Below are positions 1 to 8,811 of a stretch of 64,000 nucleotides of DNA, in pieces. The translations under genes and the position numbers were made by a program. Below the pieces are notes generated by a model, which saw nothing but the letters and a program-made list of their open reading frames with translations, was not told the origin of the DNA and ran no database searches. Within the stretch, counting starts at the first letter, position 1; each line of letters opens with the position of its first letter. Source of the DNA: an uncultured Paracoccaceae bacterium (GTDB lineage: Bacteria; Pseudomonadota; Alphaproteobacteria; Rhodobacterales; Rhodobacteraceae); NCBI GenBank assembly GCA_947503925.1, contig CANNFQ010000008.1, positions 124,001-188,000 of the forward strand. The letters are read 5' to 3'.

Positions 1-2
1 CC

Positions 3-1142
3 GGGGCCAGCAGTTGGACCCTGACCGCGCTGCCACTCTTTATCTGGATGGGCGAAATCCTGTATCGGACCCGGCTGTCGCAAGACATGTTTCGCGGCCT
101 TGCCCCATGGATGCGTTGGCTACCGGGTGGATTGCTGCACACCAATATCGCGGGCTGCACGATCTTTGCTGCTGTTTCGGGGTCTTCTGCCGCGACGCTG
201 ACGACGGTGGGCAAGATGTCGATCCCGGAACTTCGCAAGCGCGGCTATCCTGAATATATGATCGTGGGCACCTTGGCCGGGGCGGCCACATTGGGATTGA
301 TGATTCCGCCGTCATTGACCCTGATCGTCTATGGCGTGTCGATCAATGAAAGCATCATCAAGCTTTTCATGGCGGGCATCATCCCGGGCCTCGTGCTGGC
401 TGGATTGTTCATGTCCTATATCGTCTTGTGGCACTATATTCGCCCTGGTCAACGCCCGGCACCTGAACCCCGGATCGGCTTTGCGGAGATGCTGTCAGAA
501 AGCCGGTTTCTGATCCCGGTTCTTTGCCTTGTCTTTGCGGTGATCGGATCGATGTATTTCGGCTGGGCCACCGCGACAGAGGCCGCTGCGGTCGGTGTGC
601 TTGGCTCGCTCACGCTGGCGCTGTTCCAGCGATCCCTGACGGTTTCGACATTCTATGAAAGCCTGATGGGCGCGACCCGCACGTCAGCGATGATCGCACT
701 GATCCTGATGGGGGCGGCGTTTTTGTCGCTGTCGATGGGGTTCACCGGGTTGCCTCGCGCCTTAGCGGCCTGGATCGACACGATGGGCCTGTCGCCCATC
801 ACTCTGATCGCCGCCTTAACGGTGTTTTATATCATTCTGGGCATGTTCCTTGACGGGATTTCATCGGTTGTCTTGACCATGGCGATTGTGGAGCCGATGA
901 TCCGACAGGCCGGGATCGACGTGATCTGGTTCGGGATCTTCATCGTCGTGGTGGTCGAGATGGCTCAGGTAACCCCACCCATCGGATTCAACCTGTTCGT
1001 ACTGCAAGGCATGACGCGGCACGAAATCGGATACATTTCCAAAGTGGCGCTGCCCATGGTGGCGCTAATGTTGCTGATGGTGGTGATCCTTGTCATCTGG
1101 CCGGAACTGGCGACATGGCTGCCCAATAATATCCAAGGCTAG
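3..1142 (+). CDS. TRAP transporter large permease (DctM family), 5' truncated by window edge
   Basis: Large membrane subunit of a tripartite ATP-independent periplasmic transporter, which takes up organic acids or similar solutes with a binding protein and small permease. The frame is open from base 3, so the gene begins outside the window; 379 residues are visible against about 430 for the family. The visible part starts in the conserved region containing LPLFIWMGEIL and continues as a series of hydrophobic helices, with the conserved stretch MIPPSL near the first third and a VTPPIGFNLFV segment near the end, both typical of DctM. A racemase-like gene starts 3 bases after its stop, suggesting co-transcription and a chiral substrate. 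Substrate cannot be told from this subunit. Confidence 0.9.
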   Translation, partial: GASSWTLTALPLFIWMGEILYRTRLSQDMFRGLAPWMRWLPGGLLHTNIAGCTIFAAVSGSSAATLTTVGKMSIPELRKRGYPEYMIVGTLAGAATLGLMIPPSLTLIVYGVSINESIIKLFMAGIIPGLVLAGLFMSYIVLWHYIRPGQRPAPEPRIGFAEMLSESRFLIPVLCLVFAVIGSMYFGWATATEAAAVGVLGSLTLALFQRSLTVSTFYESLMGATRTSAMIALILMGAAFLSLSMGFTGLPRALAAWIDTMGLSPITLIAALTVFYIILGMFLDGISSVVLTMAIVEPMIRQAGIDVIWFGIFIVVVVEMAQVTPPIGFNLFVLQGMTRHEIGYISKVALPMVALMLLMVVILVIWPELATWLPNNIQG

Positions 1143-1145
1143 CTC

Positions 1146-1832
1146 ATGCGCCCAGCCGTGACTGTGCTGCAACTTGATACGCATTTCCCGCGCGTTCCGG
1201 GGGATGTAGGATGCCCGGCGACTTATATTGACGCGGTTGAAATTCTACGGGTTCCCCAAGCGACCGTCGGCCGGATTGTGAGTGATCGGCCTGATCTGAT
1301 CGATATTGCCCCATTTGCGGATGCGATCCGCCGAGCAAAGGGCGATGTGATCGTTACATCTTGTGGGTTCTTGTCATTTTGGCAACTTCAGCTGGCTGCG
1401 CTGACTGGAAGGCCCTTTATCAGCTCCGCTTTGTTGGCGCTTGATCGGCTGGCTGTTGTCCATGATCCGGCTAACATCCTGATCGTGACCTTTGATCCTG
1501 ATAGGCTGACCGCAACGCATCTGGGAAAATACCCCGAATTTGACCGAAGCATCGTTGGACTGCCGCCTGACAGCCATCTGCGGGGCGTGATCGAAGGTGA
1601 TTTGCCGCAGCTGGATATAGGCCGGGCAAAGGCTGAATTTGTCACACTGGCCAAGCGTCATCTGACATCGGCGCATAAACATATCGTGCTGGAATGCACC
1701 AACCTTCCCCCTTACAAAACCGGCCTGAAGGAAATTGGGACATGGCCGGTGACAGATATTCTGACCGAGATTGAGCGTCATCGCCCCGGAACAATTGCTC
1801 CTGAATTTGCGACACTGGGGCCAGCGGCCTGA
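1146..1832 (+). CDS. Aspartate/glutamate/hydantoin racemase-like protein
   Basis: A 228-residue protein of the Asp/Glu/hydantoin racemase superfamily. These cofactor-independent enzymes use two cysteines, one per lobe, to remove and return a proton. Candidate catalytic cysteines are C73 in TSCGFLS and C184 in LECTNLPPYK, in the positions expected for the two half-sites. It begins 3 bases after the TRAP permease stop, so it very likely shares its transcript, and the likely role is epimerising or otherwise processing the transported compound. The exact substrate is not readable from sequence. A maleate isomerase-like or decarboxylase-like activity within the same superfamily is the main alternative. 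Confidence 0.7.
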   Translation: MRPAVTVLQLDTHFPRVPGDVGCPATYIDAVEILRVPQATVGRIVSDRPDLIDIAPFADAIRRAKGDVIVTSCGFLSFWQLQLAALTGRPFISSALLALDRLAVVHDPANILIVTFDPDRLTATHLGKYPEFDRSIVGLPPDSHLRGVIEGDLPQLDIGRAKAEFVTLAKRHLTSAHKHIVLECTNLPPYKTGLKEIGTWPVTDILTEIERHRPGTIAPEFATLGPAA

Positions 1833-1850
1833 CTGACTATAGAATTGGCA

Positions 1851-1877
1851 TTAAGTTTCAAAGGCATTGAAACTTAA
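1851..1877 (+). terminator. Inverted repeat after the racemase gene, probable transcript end
   Basis: Perfect 11-bp arms, TTAAGTTTCAA and TTGAAACTTAA, around a 5-base loop, starting 19 bases after the racemase stop. The stem is AT-rich and not followed by a clean T run, so it may be a 3'-end stability structure or a protein-binding palindrome instead. Confidence 0.45.
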
Positions 1878-1947
1878 ACTTAATCTCTCTCTTCGATGCT
1901 TGCAGCGGTAGCCATTAGGATTCGGGGATGCATCGCAGGCAAAAACT

Positions 1948-3945
1948 ATGGTGAAGGACCGCAAGCTCTTTAACCCAGAGAAGATCTGGGTTCACTGTCT
2001 GATTGCGCTTTGCGTCTTCATTGGCTTGCTGTGTTCAGCCTATTTTGTGAACCGGGCCATCGCTGCGCAGCACCAGCTTGCCACCCAAACCAGCGTGACA
2101 GCACAAGAGATGGCAACACTGAGCCAGCATATCGTCTGGCAAGCCGCCGACCCCGCGCAGCCTATTGATGCGGATCTGATTAGGCGGTTTGAGGCGATAC
2201 ATGGATCATTAAGCGGTGACACCGCGTCATCTCTCGCGTTACAAGACCTTTATCTTGATGGCGATTTCCCCTTGGCCGATAGGGTCCAACAGTTTGTGGC
2301 ACTGGCCAACAAGGCGGCGGGTATGACTGGCGCGGAGCGCGCGCCCATCACAGCGCAGATATTGGACTTGCGTGTTGGGCTATTTGACGGGTTGCGGGAT
2401 GCCATCACGCTATTCAACGCGGCGTCGCAATCGGACATTATCCGCCTGCACAATCTGCTGAACCTGACACTGTTGTTGGCAGTGCTTGTGGTGCTGGGTG
2501 AGGCGGTTTTTGTCTTTCGACCGACCCACAAGGCAGTACGGTCCGTCGTTCGGGAGTTGCGTAGCAAAACAGAAGTTTTGACAAGTTCGCAAGAACAACT
2601 GCGCCACATGAACGAACGGCTATATCATCTGGCAAATCATGATCCGCTAACCGGACTGCCCAACCGCCCTTACATGACCACCTGGCTTGACGACTTCCTT
2701 GCCCGGCCAGATTGGGACGAACTGGGTGTTTTGTTTGTCGGACTGGATGGGTTTAAGGCAATTAATGACGCAATCGGGCACGAAAATGCAGACATCATGC
2801 TGATTGCCATGGCTGGCCGATTGAAGGCCTGCGTCGATGATGATGATCTCCTTGCAAGGGTCGGCGGCGACGAGTTTTTTCTCACAACATCCGAACCACC
2901 CGAAAACCTAACAAAGCGGATCTTGAACAGTTTAGATGACCCGTTTGTGATTGATGGTCGCAAAGTCAGCGTTGATACCAGCATCGGATACCTGACCGCA
3001 TTTTCAGGCGAAAGTGAAGCAGACCAGATTATCAGAAATGCCGGTATCGCATTGCAGGCTGCAAAGACGGCAGGTGGGCGGCAGGCCGTTGAGTTTTCAC
3101 AAACGCTGCGCAACGAATCTGCCCAGATTCTGGCGCTGCAGTTGGAGTTACGCGACGCCATTACCGACGGGCAGATTGAACCCTGGTTCCAACCGCAAAT
3201 AAATCTGGCTGATGGCACGGTGCGCGGGGCCGAGGTGTTGGCCCGATGGCGCCACCCGCAACGCGGATTGTTAACGCCGGATAAATTCCTTCCCGCCGCA
3301 GAAAGTGCGGGTCTGACGGTTGAATTGGATCACGCGATCTGGTGTGCAGCTGTTAATTGCGCACAAGATTGGAACAAGGACGGCGATAAGCGGCTTGCGA
3401 TTTCGCTGAATGCAGCACCGCACACGATTTCCGATCCGTTCCTGATCGAACGGCTTCTAAAGATGCTGTATCGTAGCAACATTTCCCTCGATCAGGTTGT
3501 GATCGAGGTTCTGGAAACAACGTTGATCGAAGGGTCCGATGATATGGCCGCGATCAATATCGATAGCTTGGCTGAATGTGGTATCGCGCTGGAACTGGAT
3601 GATTTCGGGACAGGCTATGCGTCCTTGTCGAAACTGACTCAACTGCCCCTTTCGGGGATCAAGCTGGATCGTTCGCTGATCGCGCCATTGCCGGATGCCG
3701 GTGCCGATAGTGTCGTCCGGGCGATTCTGGCGCTTGCAACTGAGCTTGGCCTGATGGTGATTGCCGAAGGGATCGAAACGGATGAGCAGGCCAGCTACCT
3801 CGCTAGTTGCCATTGTTCGATCGGGCAGGGATATTGCTTCGCACGCCCGATGCCTGCGTCTGATTTCAATGCCTGGCTAAAGGAATATGGCGCCCACCCG
3901 CATTCATTCGCTTACCCGCCCGCCCAAATCTCGATGCAGGCTTGA
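1948..3945 (+). CDS. Membrane-anchored GGDEF-EAL cyclic-di-GMP protein
   Basis: A 665-residue signalling protein that would make and/or degrade cyclic di-GMP at the inner membrane. Two hydrophobic helices (about residues 13-35 and 169-191) bracket a roughly 130-residue periplasmic domain with no recognised fold. The GGDEF domain follows, with the intact active-site loop RVGGDEF at 304-310, so cyclase activity is possible. The EAL domain follows from about residue 410; its signature reads EVL (429-431) instead of EAL, but the metal-binding glutamate, the ETT region and DDFGTGYASL (551-560) are kept, so phosphodiesterase activity is also plausible. It stands alone, with its own 115-bp upstream gap. 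Confidence 0.9.
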   Translation: MVKDRKLFNPEKIWVHCLIALCVFIGLLCSAYFVNRAIAAQHQLATQTSVTAQEMATLSQHIVWQAADPAQPIDADLIRRFEAIHGSLSGDTASSLALQDLYLDGDFPLADRVQQFVALANKAAGMTGAERAPITAQILDLRVGLFDGLRDAITLFNAASQSDIIRLHNLLNLTLLLAVLVVLGEAVFVFRPTHKAVRSVVRELRSKTEVLTSSQEQLRHMNERLYHLANHDPLTGLPNRPYMTTWLDDFLARPDWDELGVLFVGLDGFKAINDAIGHENADIMLIAMAGRLKACVDDDDLLARVGGDEFFLTTSEPPENLTKRILNSLDDPFVIDGRKVSVDTSIGYLTAFSGESEADQIIRNAGIALQAAKTAGGRQAVEFSQTLRNESAQILALQLELRDAITDGQIEPWFQPQINLADGTVRGAEVLARWRHPQRGLLTPDKFLPAAESAGLTVELDHAIWCAAVNCAQDWNKDGDKRLAISLNAAPHTISDPFLIERLLKMLYRSNISLDQVVIEVLETTLIEGSDDMAAINIDSLAECGIALELDDFGTGYASLSKLTQLPLSGIKLDRSLIAPLPDAGADSVVRAILALATELGLMVIAEGIETDEQASYLASCHCSIGQGYCFARPMPASDFNAWLKEYGAHPHSFAYPPAQISMQA

Positions 3946-4004
3946 GCCGGACCGCTGCAAGACGTATCTGCAAGGTGACAACGTCGCAGCAAAAGGGGCT
4001 ATGA

Positions 4005-4616
4005 ATGGCCAATCACCTGTATCAACATGATTTGCCGGATGGGCTGCAACTTGGTCCTGTCGTCGCGATTGATTGTGAGACCATGGGCCTGAACCCGCAT
4101 CGTGACCGGCTGTGCCTGATCCAGATGTCTGATGGTGACAAGAATTGTCATCTGGTGCAGATCGCGCGGGATGCTCAGCCTGCCCCCAATCTATGCGCGA
4201 TGCTGGAAGATCCGAATACGCTCAAGCTGTTTCATTTCGGGCGCTTTGACATTGCGGCATTGCAAAATGCCTTTGGGGTGACGACCGCCCCGGTTTATTG
4301 CACAAAAATCGCCTCGAAATTGGTGCGTACATTCACGGATCGGCATGGGTTAAAGACGCTGTTGCAAGATATGATTGGCGTTGACATCTCAAAGCATCAG
4401 CAACAAAGCGATTGGGGCGCGGTCGAGTTGACCGACGCCCAACTTGATTATGCAGCGTCAGATGTCCTGCACCTGCATGAATTGAAAGCGGCGTTTGATG
4501 TGTTGTTGGCGCGCGAGGGCCGGACGACGCTGGCTCAATCCTGTTTCGATTTCCTGCCAACACGCGCCAAACTGGACCTCACCGGTTGGCCTGACGTTGA
4601 TATATTTGCCCACTGA
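4005..4616 (+). CDS. RNase D-like 3'-5' exonuclease
   Basis: A 203-residue DEDD-type 3'-5' exonuclease of the ribonuclease D group, probably trimming structured RNA 3' ends. Metal-binding residues are visible in order: D23 and E25 in AIDCETMGL, D82 in FGRFDIAAL, and Y149/D153 in the YAASD motif, which makes it a DEDDy enzyme. It lacks the C-terminal HRDC domains of E. coli RNase D (about 375 residues), as is usual for the short alphaproteobacterial form. An AAAAGGGG ribosome-binding site precedes the ATG. Its TGA shares a base with the start of kdsD, so the two are translationally coupled. Confidence 0.88.
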   Translation: MANHLYQHDLPDGLQLGPVVAIDCETMGLNPHRDRLCLIQMSDGDKNCHLVQIARDAQPAPNLCAMLEDPNTLKLFHFGRFDIAALQNAFGVTTAPVYCTKIASKLVRTFTDRHGLKTLLQDMIGVDISKHQQQSDWGAVELTDAQLDYAASDVLHLHELKAAFDVLLAREGRTTLAQSCFDFLPTRAKLDLTGWPDVDIFAH

Positions 4617-5581
4617 TGACCGATCCTGAAAAATTCCTGCATGCCGGACGCCGAGTCATCATCGAAGAGGCCGACGCGCTGCAAAAACTTGCCGATCAGC
4701 TCTCTATCGGATTTGCCGAAGCTACTGCGCTGATTATCAATGCAAAAGGGCGCATCATCGTTTCGGGCATGGGCAAATCTGGGCATATTGCTCGAAAAAT
4801 CGCGGCGACCCTAGCCAGCACCGGAACGCCCGCACATTTTGTGCATCCCGCCGAAGCGAGCCATGGCGATCTTGGTATGATCACGCCAACCGATGTTGTC
4901 ATCGCGATCTCAAATTCGGGCGAGGTGCCTGAACTTGCCAATCTGGTCGCCTATACTCGCCGTTTCGGTATTCCGCTGATTGGTATCACGAGCCGCACAG
5001 GAAGCAGTCTGGCAACGCAGTCCGATATCGTGCTGAAACTGCCGGAATTGGGCGAAGCCTGCGGCGCCGGCGTCGTGCCGACAACATCGACGACCATGAC
5101 ACTGGCCCTGGGGGACGCGCTAGCCATCGCATTGATGGAGCACAGGGATTTCACGCCCGAGAACTTTCGCAAATTCCATCCCGGTGGCAAATTGGGTGCG
5201 CGCCTGTCCAAGGTTGGTGATCTGATGCACCGGGGGGACGCGGTACCCCTTGTCCATCAGGATACACCGATGGGCGACACCCTGTTGACCATCAGCCAAA
5301 AAGGGTTCGGCGTGGTTGGTGTGTTGAATGATGAGCGACATCTTATCGGGGTGATCACGGATGGCGACCTGCGGCGGCATATGGACGGATTGCTTGATCT
5401 ATCAGCAGGTCAGACCATGACGGCGAACCCGCAAACCATCGGACCTGAAGCATTGGCGGAAGAGGCCATTGCCGCAATGAGCGGCCACATCACATGCCTT
5501 TTTGTGACCGCATCAGAAGGTGACGCAGATGTTGTCGGTATCCTGCATATCCATGATTGCCTGCGGGCCGGGGTGATCTAA
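4616..5581 (+). CDS. kdsD: Arabinose-5-phosphate isomerase KdsD/KpsF
   Basis: Converts ribulose 5-phosphate to arabinose 5-phosphate, the first step to Kdo for the LPS core and Kdo-containing capsules. The 321 residues show an N-terminal sugar-isomerase (SIS) domain with GMGKSGHIARK (51-61) and the phosphate-binding ISNSGE (98-103), then two CBS domains from about residue 210 to the end. Length and domain order match the KdsD/KpsF family. It leads directly into lptC-lptA-lptB, the standard order in which Kdo synthesis is coupled to LPS export, and kdsB is found further along in this window. Confidence 0.94.
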   Translation: MTDPEKFLHAGRRVIIEEADALQKLADQLSIGFAEATALIINAKGRIIVSGMGKSGHIARKIAATLASTGTPAHFVHPAEASHGDLGMITPTDVVIAISNSGEVPELANLVAYTRRFGIPLIGITSRTGSSLATQSDIVLKLPELGEACGAGVVPTTSTTMTLALGDALAIALMEHRDFTPENFRKFHPGGKLGARLSKVGDLMHRGDAVPLVHQDTPMGDTLLTISQKGFGVVGVLNDERHLIGVITDGDLRRHMDGLLDLSAGQTMTANPQTIGPEALAEEAIAAMSGHITCLFVTASEGDADVVGILHIHDCLRAGVI

Positions 5582-5583
5582 CG

Positions 5584-6186
5584 ATGGTGGCGGCGGACAA
5601 TCTTCATTCCAAGCTTGTCGGGTGGTCGAAGATCCTGCTCCCACTGGCTGCCCTTGGATTATTGTCCACTCTGTTCATGTTGGCCCGTGACACAGGCCCA
5701 CCGCCCGAGATTTCATTCGCCGAAGTGGAAGCCATGGCCCGGGATCAGCGCATCTCGGCTCCGCGGTTTTCTGGTGTCACGGATGATGGCGCGGTTATCG
5801 CAATTTCGGCCCAAAGCGCGAAGCCAGAAATCGCGAAGCCCGACACGTTCAGCATTGATCGCGTGATCATGCGAATGGACAATTCTGATGGCAGCAGCAT
5901 CGATGTCACTGCCACACATGGTGAGGTAAACGGACGTTCACAGGTCGCACGGTTCTTTGGCCTGGCACGGATGGAAACATCCAGCGGCTATCAGATGGAA
6001 ACAAGTGCGCTGACCGCAGAGCTTGAAACGGGCATTATCACGTCAGATGGCATATTGGAGATCCACGCGCCGTTTGGCGAACTAACAGCCGGACAGGTCA
6101 CACTGAAAGTCACCGCCGACGAAATCGGCCAACAGATGCTTTTCACACAAGGGGTCCGCCTGATATACCGACCCCAAGACCAATGA
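5584..6186 (+). CDS. lptC: LPS export protein LptC
   Basis: Inner-membrane anchored periplasmic protein that passes LPS from the LptB2FG transporter to LptA. The ATG two bases after the kdsD stop gives 200 residues: a short cytoplasmic start, one membrane helix (about residues 17-36) and a periplasmic beta-rich domain of the LptC/DUF1239 type. Sequence identity in this family is low, so the call rests on topology, size and position between kdsD and lptA. Its stop overlaps the lptA start in an ATGATGA arrangement, indicating translational coupling. Confidence 0.88.
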   Translation: MVAADNLHSKLVGWSKILLPLAALGLLSTLFMLARDTGPPPEISFAEVEAMARDQRISAPRFSGVTDDGAVIAISAQSAKPEIAKPDTFSIDRVIMRMDNSDGSSIDVTATHGEVNGRSQVARFFGLARMETSSGYQMETSALTAELETGIITSDGILEIHAPFGELTAGQVTLKVTADEIGQQMLFTQGVRLIYRPQDQ

Positions 6187-6692
6187 TGATATATTCAAGG
6201 AAACCGCCTAAAATGTTCAGATTTTTGGCCTTTATGATTGGTCTTTTGCTGGCTGGTGCCACTTTTGCCCAGACCAACATCAACCTTGGTGGTATCACGG
6301 TTGATGACACGGCTGCAGTAGAGGTGGTTGCCGATAACCTGTCGGTCGATCAGGATACGGGCAAGGCGGTTTTTTCCGGCAATGTGGTTATTGCTCAAGG
6401 TGATATGAAAGTTTCGGCTGCCAATGTCGAAGTCCTATACACCGAAGCCACAGGGAACATCGCGCGGCTGGTTGCAACGGGTGGCGTCACCTTTGTGACA
6501 GCGACAGAAGCGGCCGAAGCTCAGAATGCAGATTATGACCTTGAAGGTGGGTTCTTGACCTTGACAGGCGAGGTGCTGGTGACTCAAGGGCAAAGTGCCA
6601 TTTCGGCGGACAAGATGGTTGTGAATGTCGCAGATGGATCGGCAGTCATGGAAGGGCGCGTGCGAACCGTTCTACAACAGGGCCAGAACTGA
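6183..6692 (+). CDS. lptA: LPS transport periplasmic protein LptA
   Basis: Periplasmic bridge protein that forms the beta-jellyroll track carrying LPS to the outer membrane. The 169 residues contain a signal peptide (hydrophobic stretch after MFRF, likely cleavage after TFA-Q) and an OstA-like domain with the typical DNLSVDQDTGKAVFSGNVVI pattern. The first ATG overlaps the lptC stop; a second in-frame ATG at 6213, just before the hydrophobic stretch, would give a tidier signal peptide and could be the real start. The TGA overlaps the lptB start by one base. Confidence 0.92.
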   Translation: MMIYSRKPPKMFRFLAFMIGLLLAGATFAQTNINLGGITVDDTAAVEVVADNLSVDQDTGKAVFSGNVVIAQGDMKVSAANVEVLYTEATGNIARLVATGGVTFVTATEAAEAQNADYDLEGGFLTLTGEVLVTQGQSAISADKMVVNVADGSAVMEGRVRTVLQQGQN

Positions 6693-7453
6693 TGGCGGAT
6701 GGTCCGGCCCTGACAGTGCAGGATGGCGAAGCCGGTTTGCGGATCATCAATTTGCGCAAAAGCTATCGCAAGCGGCTCGTCATTCGTGACGTCAGCATTG
6801 ATTTGGGGCGTGGTGAGGTTGTGGCGCTGCTTGGCCCGAACGGGTCGGGCAAGACGACCTGCTTTTATGCCATTGCCGGGCTTGTGACTGCAGAAGGTGG
6901 TCGTGTGATCGTGGATGGTCGCGAGGTGACGACGCTTCCGATGTATCGCCGCGCGCGCATGGGCATCGGGTATCTGCCGCAGGAGATGTCGATTTTCCGC
7001 GGCATGTCTGTCGAAGACAACATCATGGCGATTCTTGAAATTGCAGTAGATGACCGGCATAAAAGGCGCGAAAGACTGGAACAGCTGTTGTCGGAATTTT
7101 CGATTGAACATCTGCGCCGCGCGTCCGCCATGGCATTGTCAGGTGGTGAACGCAGGCGGGTGGAGATTGCCAGATGCCTTGCCGCCGGTCCGAAATACGT
7201 TCTGTTGGATGAGCCATTTGCTGGCGTCGATCCCATAGCTGTGGGTGAGATACGGCATCTGGTTGCTGACCTAAAAAATCGGGGGATTGGCGTGCTGATC
7301 ACCGACCACAATGTGCAGGAAACGCTCCAGATTGTGGACCGGGCCTACATACTGCATGACGGCAAAGTTCTGATGAGTGGGACCACGGATGAGGTGGTTC
7401 AGAATGAAAACGTTAGGCGTGTGTATCTGGGCGATAACTTTCGCGTAACGTGA
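6692..7453 (+). CDS. lptB: LPS export ABC transporter ATP-binding protein LptB
   Basis: Cytoplasmic ATPase that powers LPS extraction from the inner membrane with LptF and LptG (not in this window). The 253 residues show Walker A GPNGSGKT (48-55), the signature LSGGERRRVEIA (149-160), Walker B ending LLLDEP with catalytic E174, and switch histidine H206 in ITDHN. Length and the ERRRVEIAR signature are specific to LptB. In many alphaproteobacteria rpoN lies next; here it is missing and hpf follows after 226 bp. Confidence 0.96.
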   Translation: MADGPALTVQDGEAGLRIINLRKSYRKRLVIRDVSIDLGRGEVVALLGPNGSGKTTCFYAIAGLVTAEGGRVIVDGREVTTLPMYRRARMGIGYLPQEMSIFRGMSVEDNIMAILEIAVDDRHKRRERLEQLLSEFSIEHLRRASAMALSGGERRRVEIARCLAAGPKYVLLDEPFAGVDPIAVGEIRHLVADLKNRGIGVLITDHNVQETLQIVDRAYILHDGKVLMSGTTDEVVQNENVRRVYLGDNFRVT

Positions 7454-7679
7454 ATTTACGATTTGGATTAACCACTGCGTCATTGACAAACCGCCCCGTT
7501 CTGACGCCAAATGAAGAAGATGACAGACCCGTTTCACCTTGTGCTACTTGTCGCCGCAGAAATGCCCAGGCACGCGCATAAGTTCAACAAAACGGGCGTT
7601 ATTGTTTTCCAATAGTATGACGCACCACCCGCGCAACGTGGGTTGTTTCGACGTCATCATATCAGACATAGGAGAAACG

Positions 7680-8255
7680 ATGCGGTACCAAATCAGTGGC
7701 AAACAGATCGACATCGGCGAGGCACTTCAAACCCATGTAAAGACGGAATTGGACGAAATATTAAGCAAGTATGCGGGTCGCCCGACGGACGCCTATGTCG
7801 TTTTTTCCAAGTCAGGTCATGAGTTTATCTGCGAATCCGTTGTGCATCTGTCGACTGGTTTGAATGCACAGGCTACGGGTCGCGCGAACGAGATTTATTC
7901 CGCATTCGACAGCAGCGGCGAAAAGATGGACAAACAATTGCGCCGCTACAAACGCAGATTGAAAGACCATCACAAGGAGCGATCACAACCCGTTGAACTT
8001 TCAGATGCGGGGTCCTATATCCTCGAACCAAGAGATGAGTCGGACGAGGCAGCACAAGACAATGTAAACGCCATGATCGTTGCGGAGATGGAGACGAAGA
8101 TTCCATCGCTTTCGGTCGGCGAGGCGGTGATGCAGATGGAAATCGCAAGCGCGCCGGTGCTTGTCTTTCGCAACGAGAAACACAGCGGAATAAATGTCGT
8201 CTACAGGCGGGACGACGGGAATATCGGTTGGATCGACCCGAAACAAGCGGGCTGA
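7680..8255 (+). CDS. hpf: Long-form ribosome hibernation promoting factor
   Basis: Binds the 30S decoding centre in stationary phase and pairs 70S ribosomes into inactive 100S dimers. The ATG at 7680, seven bases after an AGGAG ribosome-binding site, gives 191 residues: an N-terminal S30AE domain (residues 1 to about 105) and a C-terminal dimerisation domain with APVLVFRNEKHSG near residue 160 and NVVYRRDDGNIGWI at the end, the hallmark of the long form. Upstream in-frame codons would only add a non-conserved extension. A 30-bp gap separates it from ptsN, the usual partner. The 226-bp upstream gap holds a TTGACA hexamer (7483-7488) but no clear -10. Confidence 0.93.
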   Translation: MRYQISGKQIDIGEALQTHVKTELDEILSKYAGRPTDAYVVFSKSGHEFICESVVHLSTGLNAQATGRANEIYSAFDSSGEKMDKQLRRYKRRLKDHHKERSQPVELSDAGSYILEPRDESDEAAQDNVNAMIVAEMETKIPSLSVGEAVMQMEIASAPVLVFRNEKHSGINVVYRRDDGNIGWIDPKQAG

Positions 8256-8285
8256 ACCGAAATCAACTTTTGAGAGATAGCTCAG

Positions 8286-8750
8286 ATGCAACTTGCACAG
8301 ATTTTGGATGTTGGCGCGGTCAAGACGATCTCGTCTTGCACCAGCAAGAAACGCCTTTTCCATGATTTGGGCGAGTTGTCGTATGCTTGCTATGGTTTGA
8401 ATGCGACCCGGGTGATTGACGCCCTACTAGAGCGCGAAAACCTTGGCCCAACCGGTGTTGGTCACGGCATCGCCCTGCCACATGCCCGGCTGACCAGCAT
8501 CACCGATGTCAAAGGCGTGTTTCTGCGCTTGGAAAAACCGTTGGATTTTGACGCTGTTGATCGCCAGCCCGTAGATCTGGTATTTGCCTTGCTGGCCCCG
8601 CAGGATGCGGGTGTTGATCACCTCAAAGCGTTGGCGCTTGTGTCGCGCACATTGCGCGACACATCCATTTGCGCAAAGCTGCGGGCGAATAGTGATCCCG
8701 CGACGCTACATACGATTCTGACGGAAGTGCACTCCAGTCAAGCTGCCTAG
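8286..8750 (+). CDS. ptsN: Nitrogen-type PTS enzyme IIA (PtsN)
   Basis: Phosphoryl acceptor of the nitrogen-related phosphotransferase system, which signals carbon/nitrogen and potassium state rather than carrying sugar. The 154 residues match the EIIA-Ntr family, with the phosphorylated histidine likely H66 in GIALPHARL. The position after hpf is conserved in proteobacteria. Ends shortly before a hairpin that separates it from the opposing sulfotransferase gene. Confidence 0.93.
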   Translation: MQLAQILDVGAVKTISSCTSKKRLFHDLGELSYACYGLNATRVIDALLERENLGPTGVGHGIALPHARLTSITDVKGVFLRLEKPLDFDAVDRQPVDLVFALLAPQDAGVDHLKALALVSRTLRDTSICAKLRANSDPATLHTILTEVHSSQAA

Positions 8751-8775
8751 GGGCGCAGACTTTGAAAATGTCTGT

Positions 8776-8802
8776 ATGCTATTTCTGTTTCAAAAATAGC
8801 AT
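8776..8802. terminator. Hairpin between convergent ptsN and sulfotransferase genes
   Basis: Perfect 9-bp arms ATGCTATTT and AAATAGCAT around a 9-base loop, in the 61-bp gap between converging genes. Symmetry lets it act on both strands. No long T run follows, so termination strength is uncertain. Confidence 0.5.
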
Positions 8803-8811
8803 CCCGCTGCC

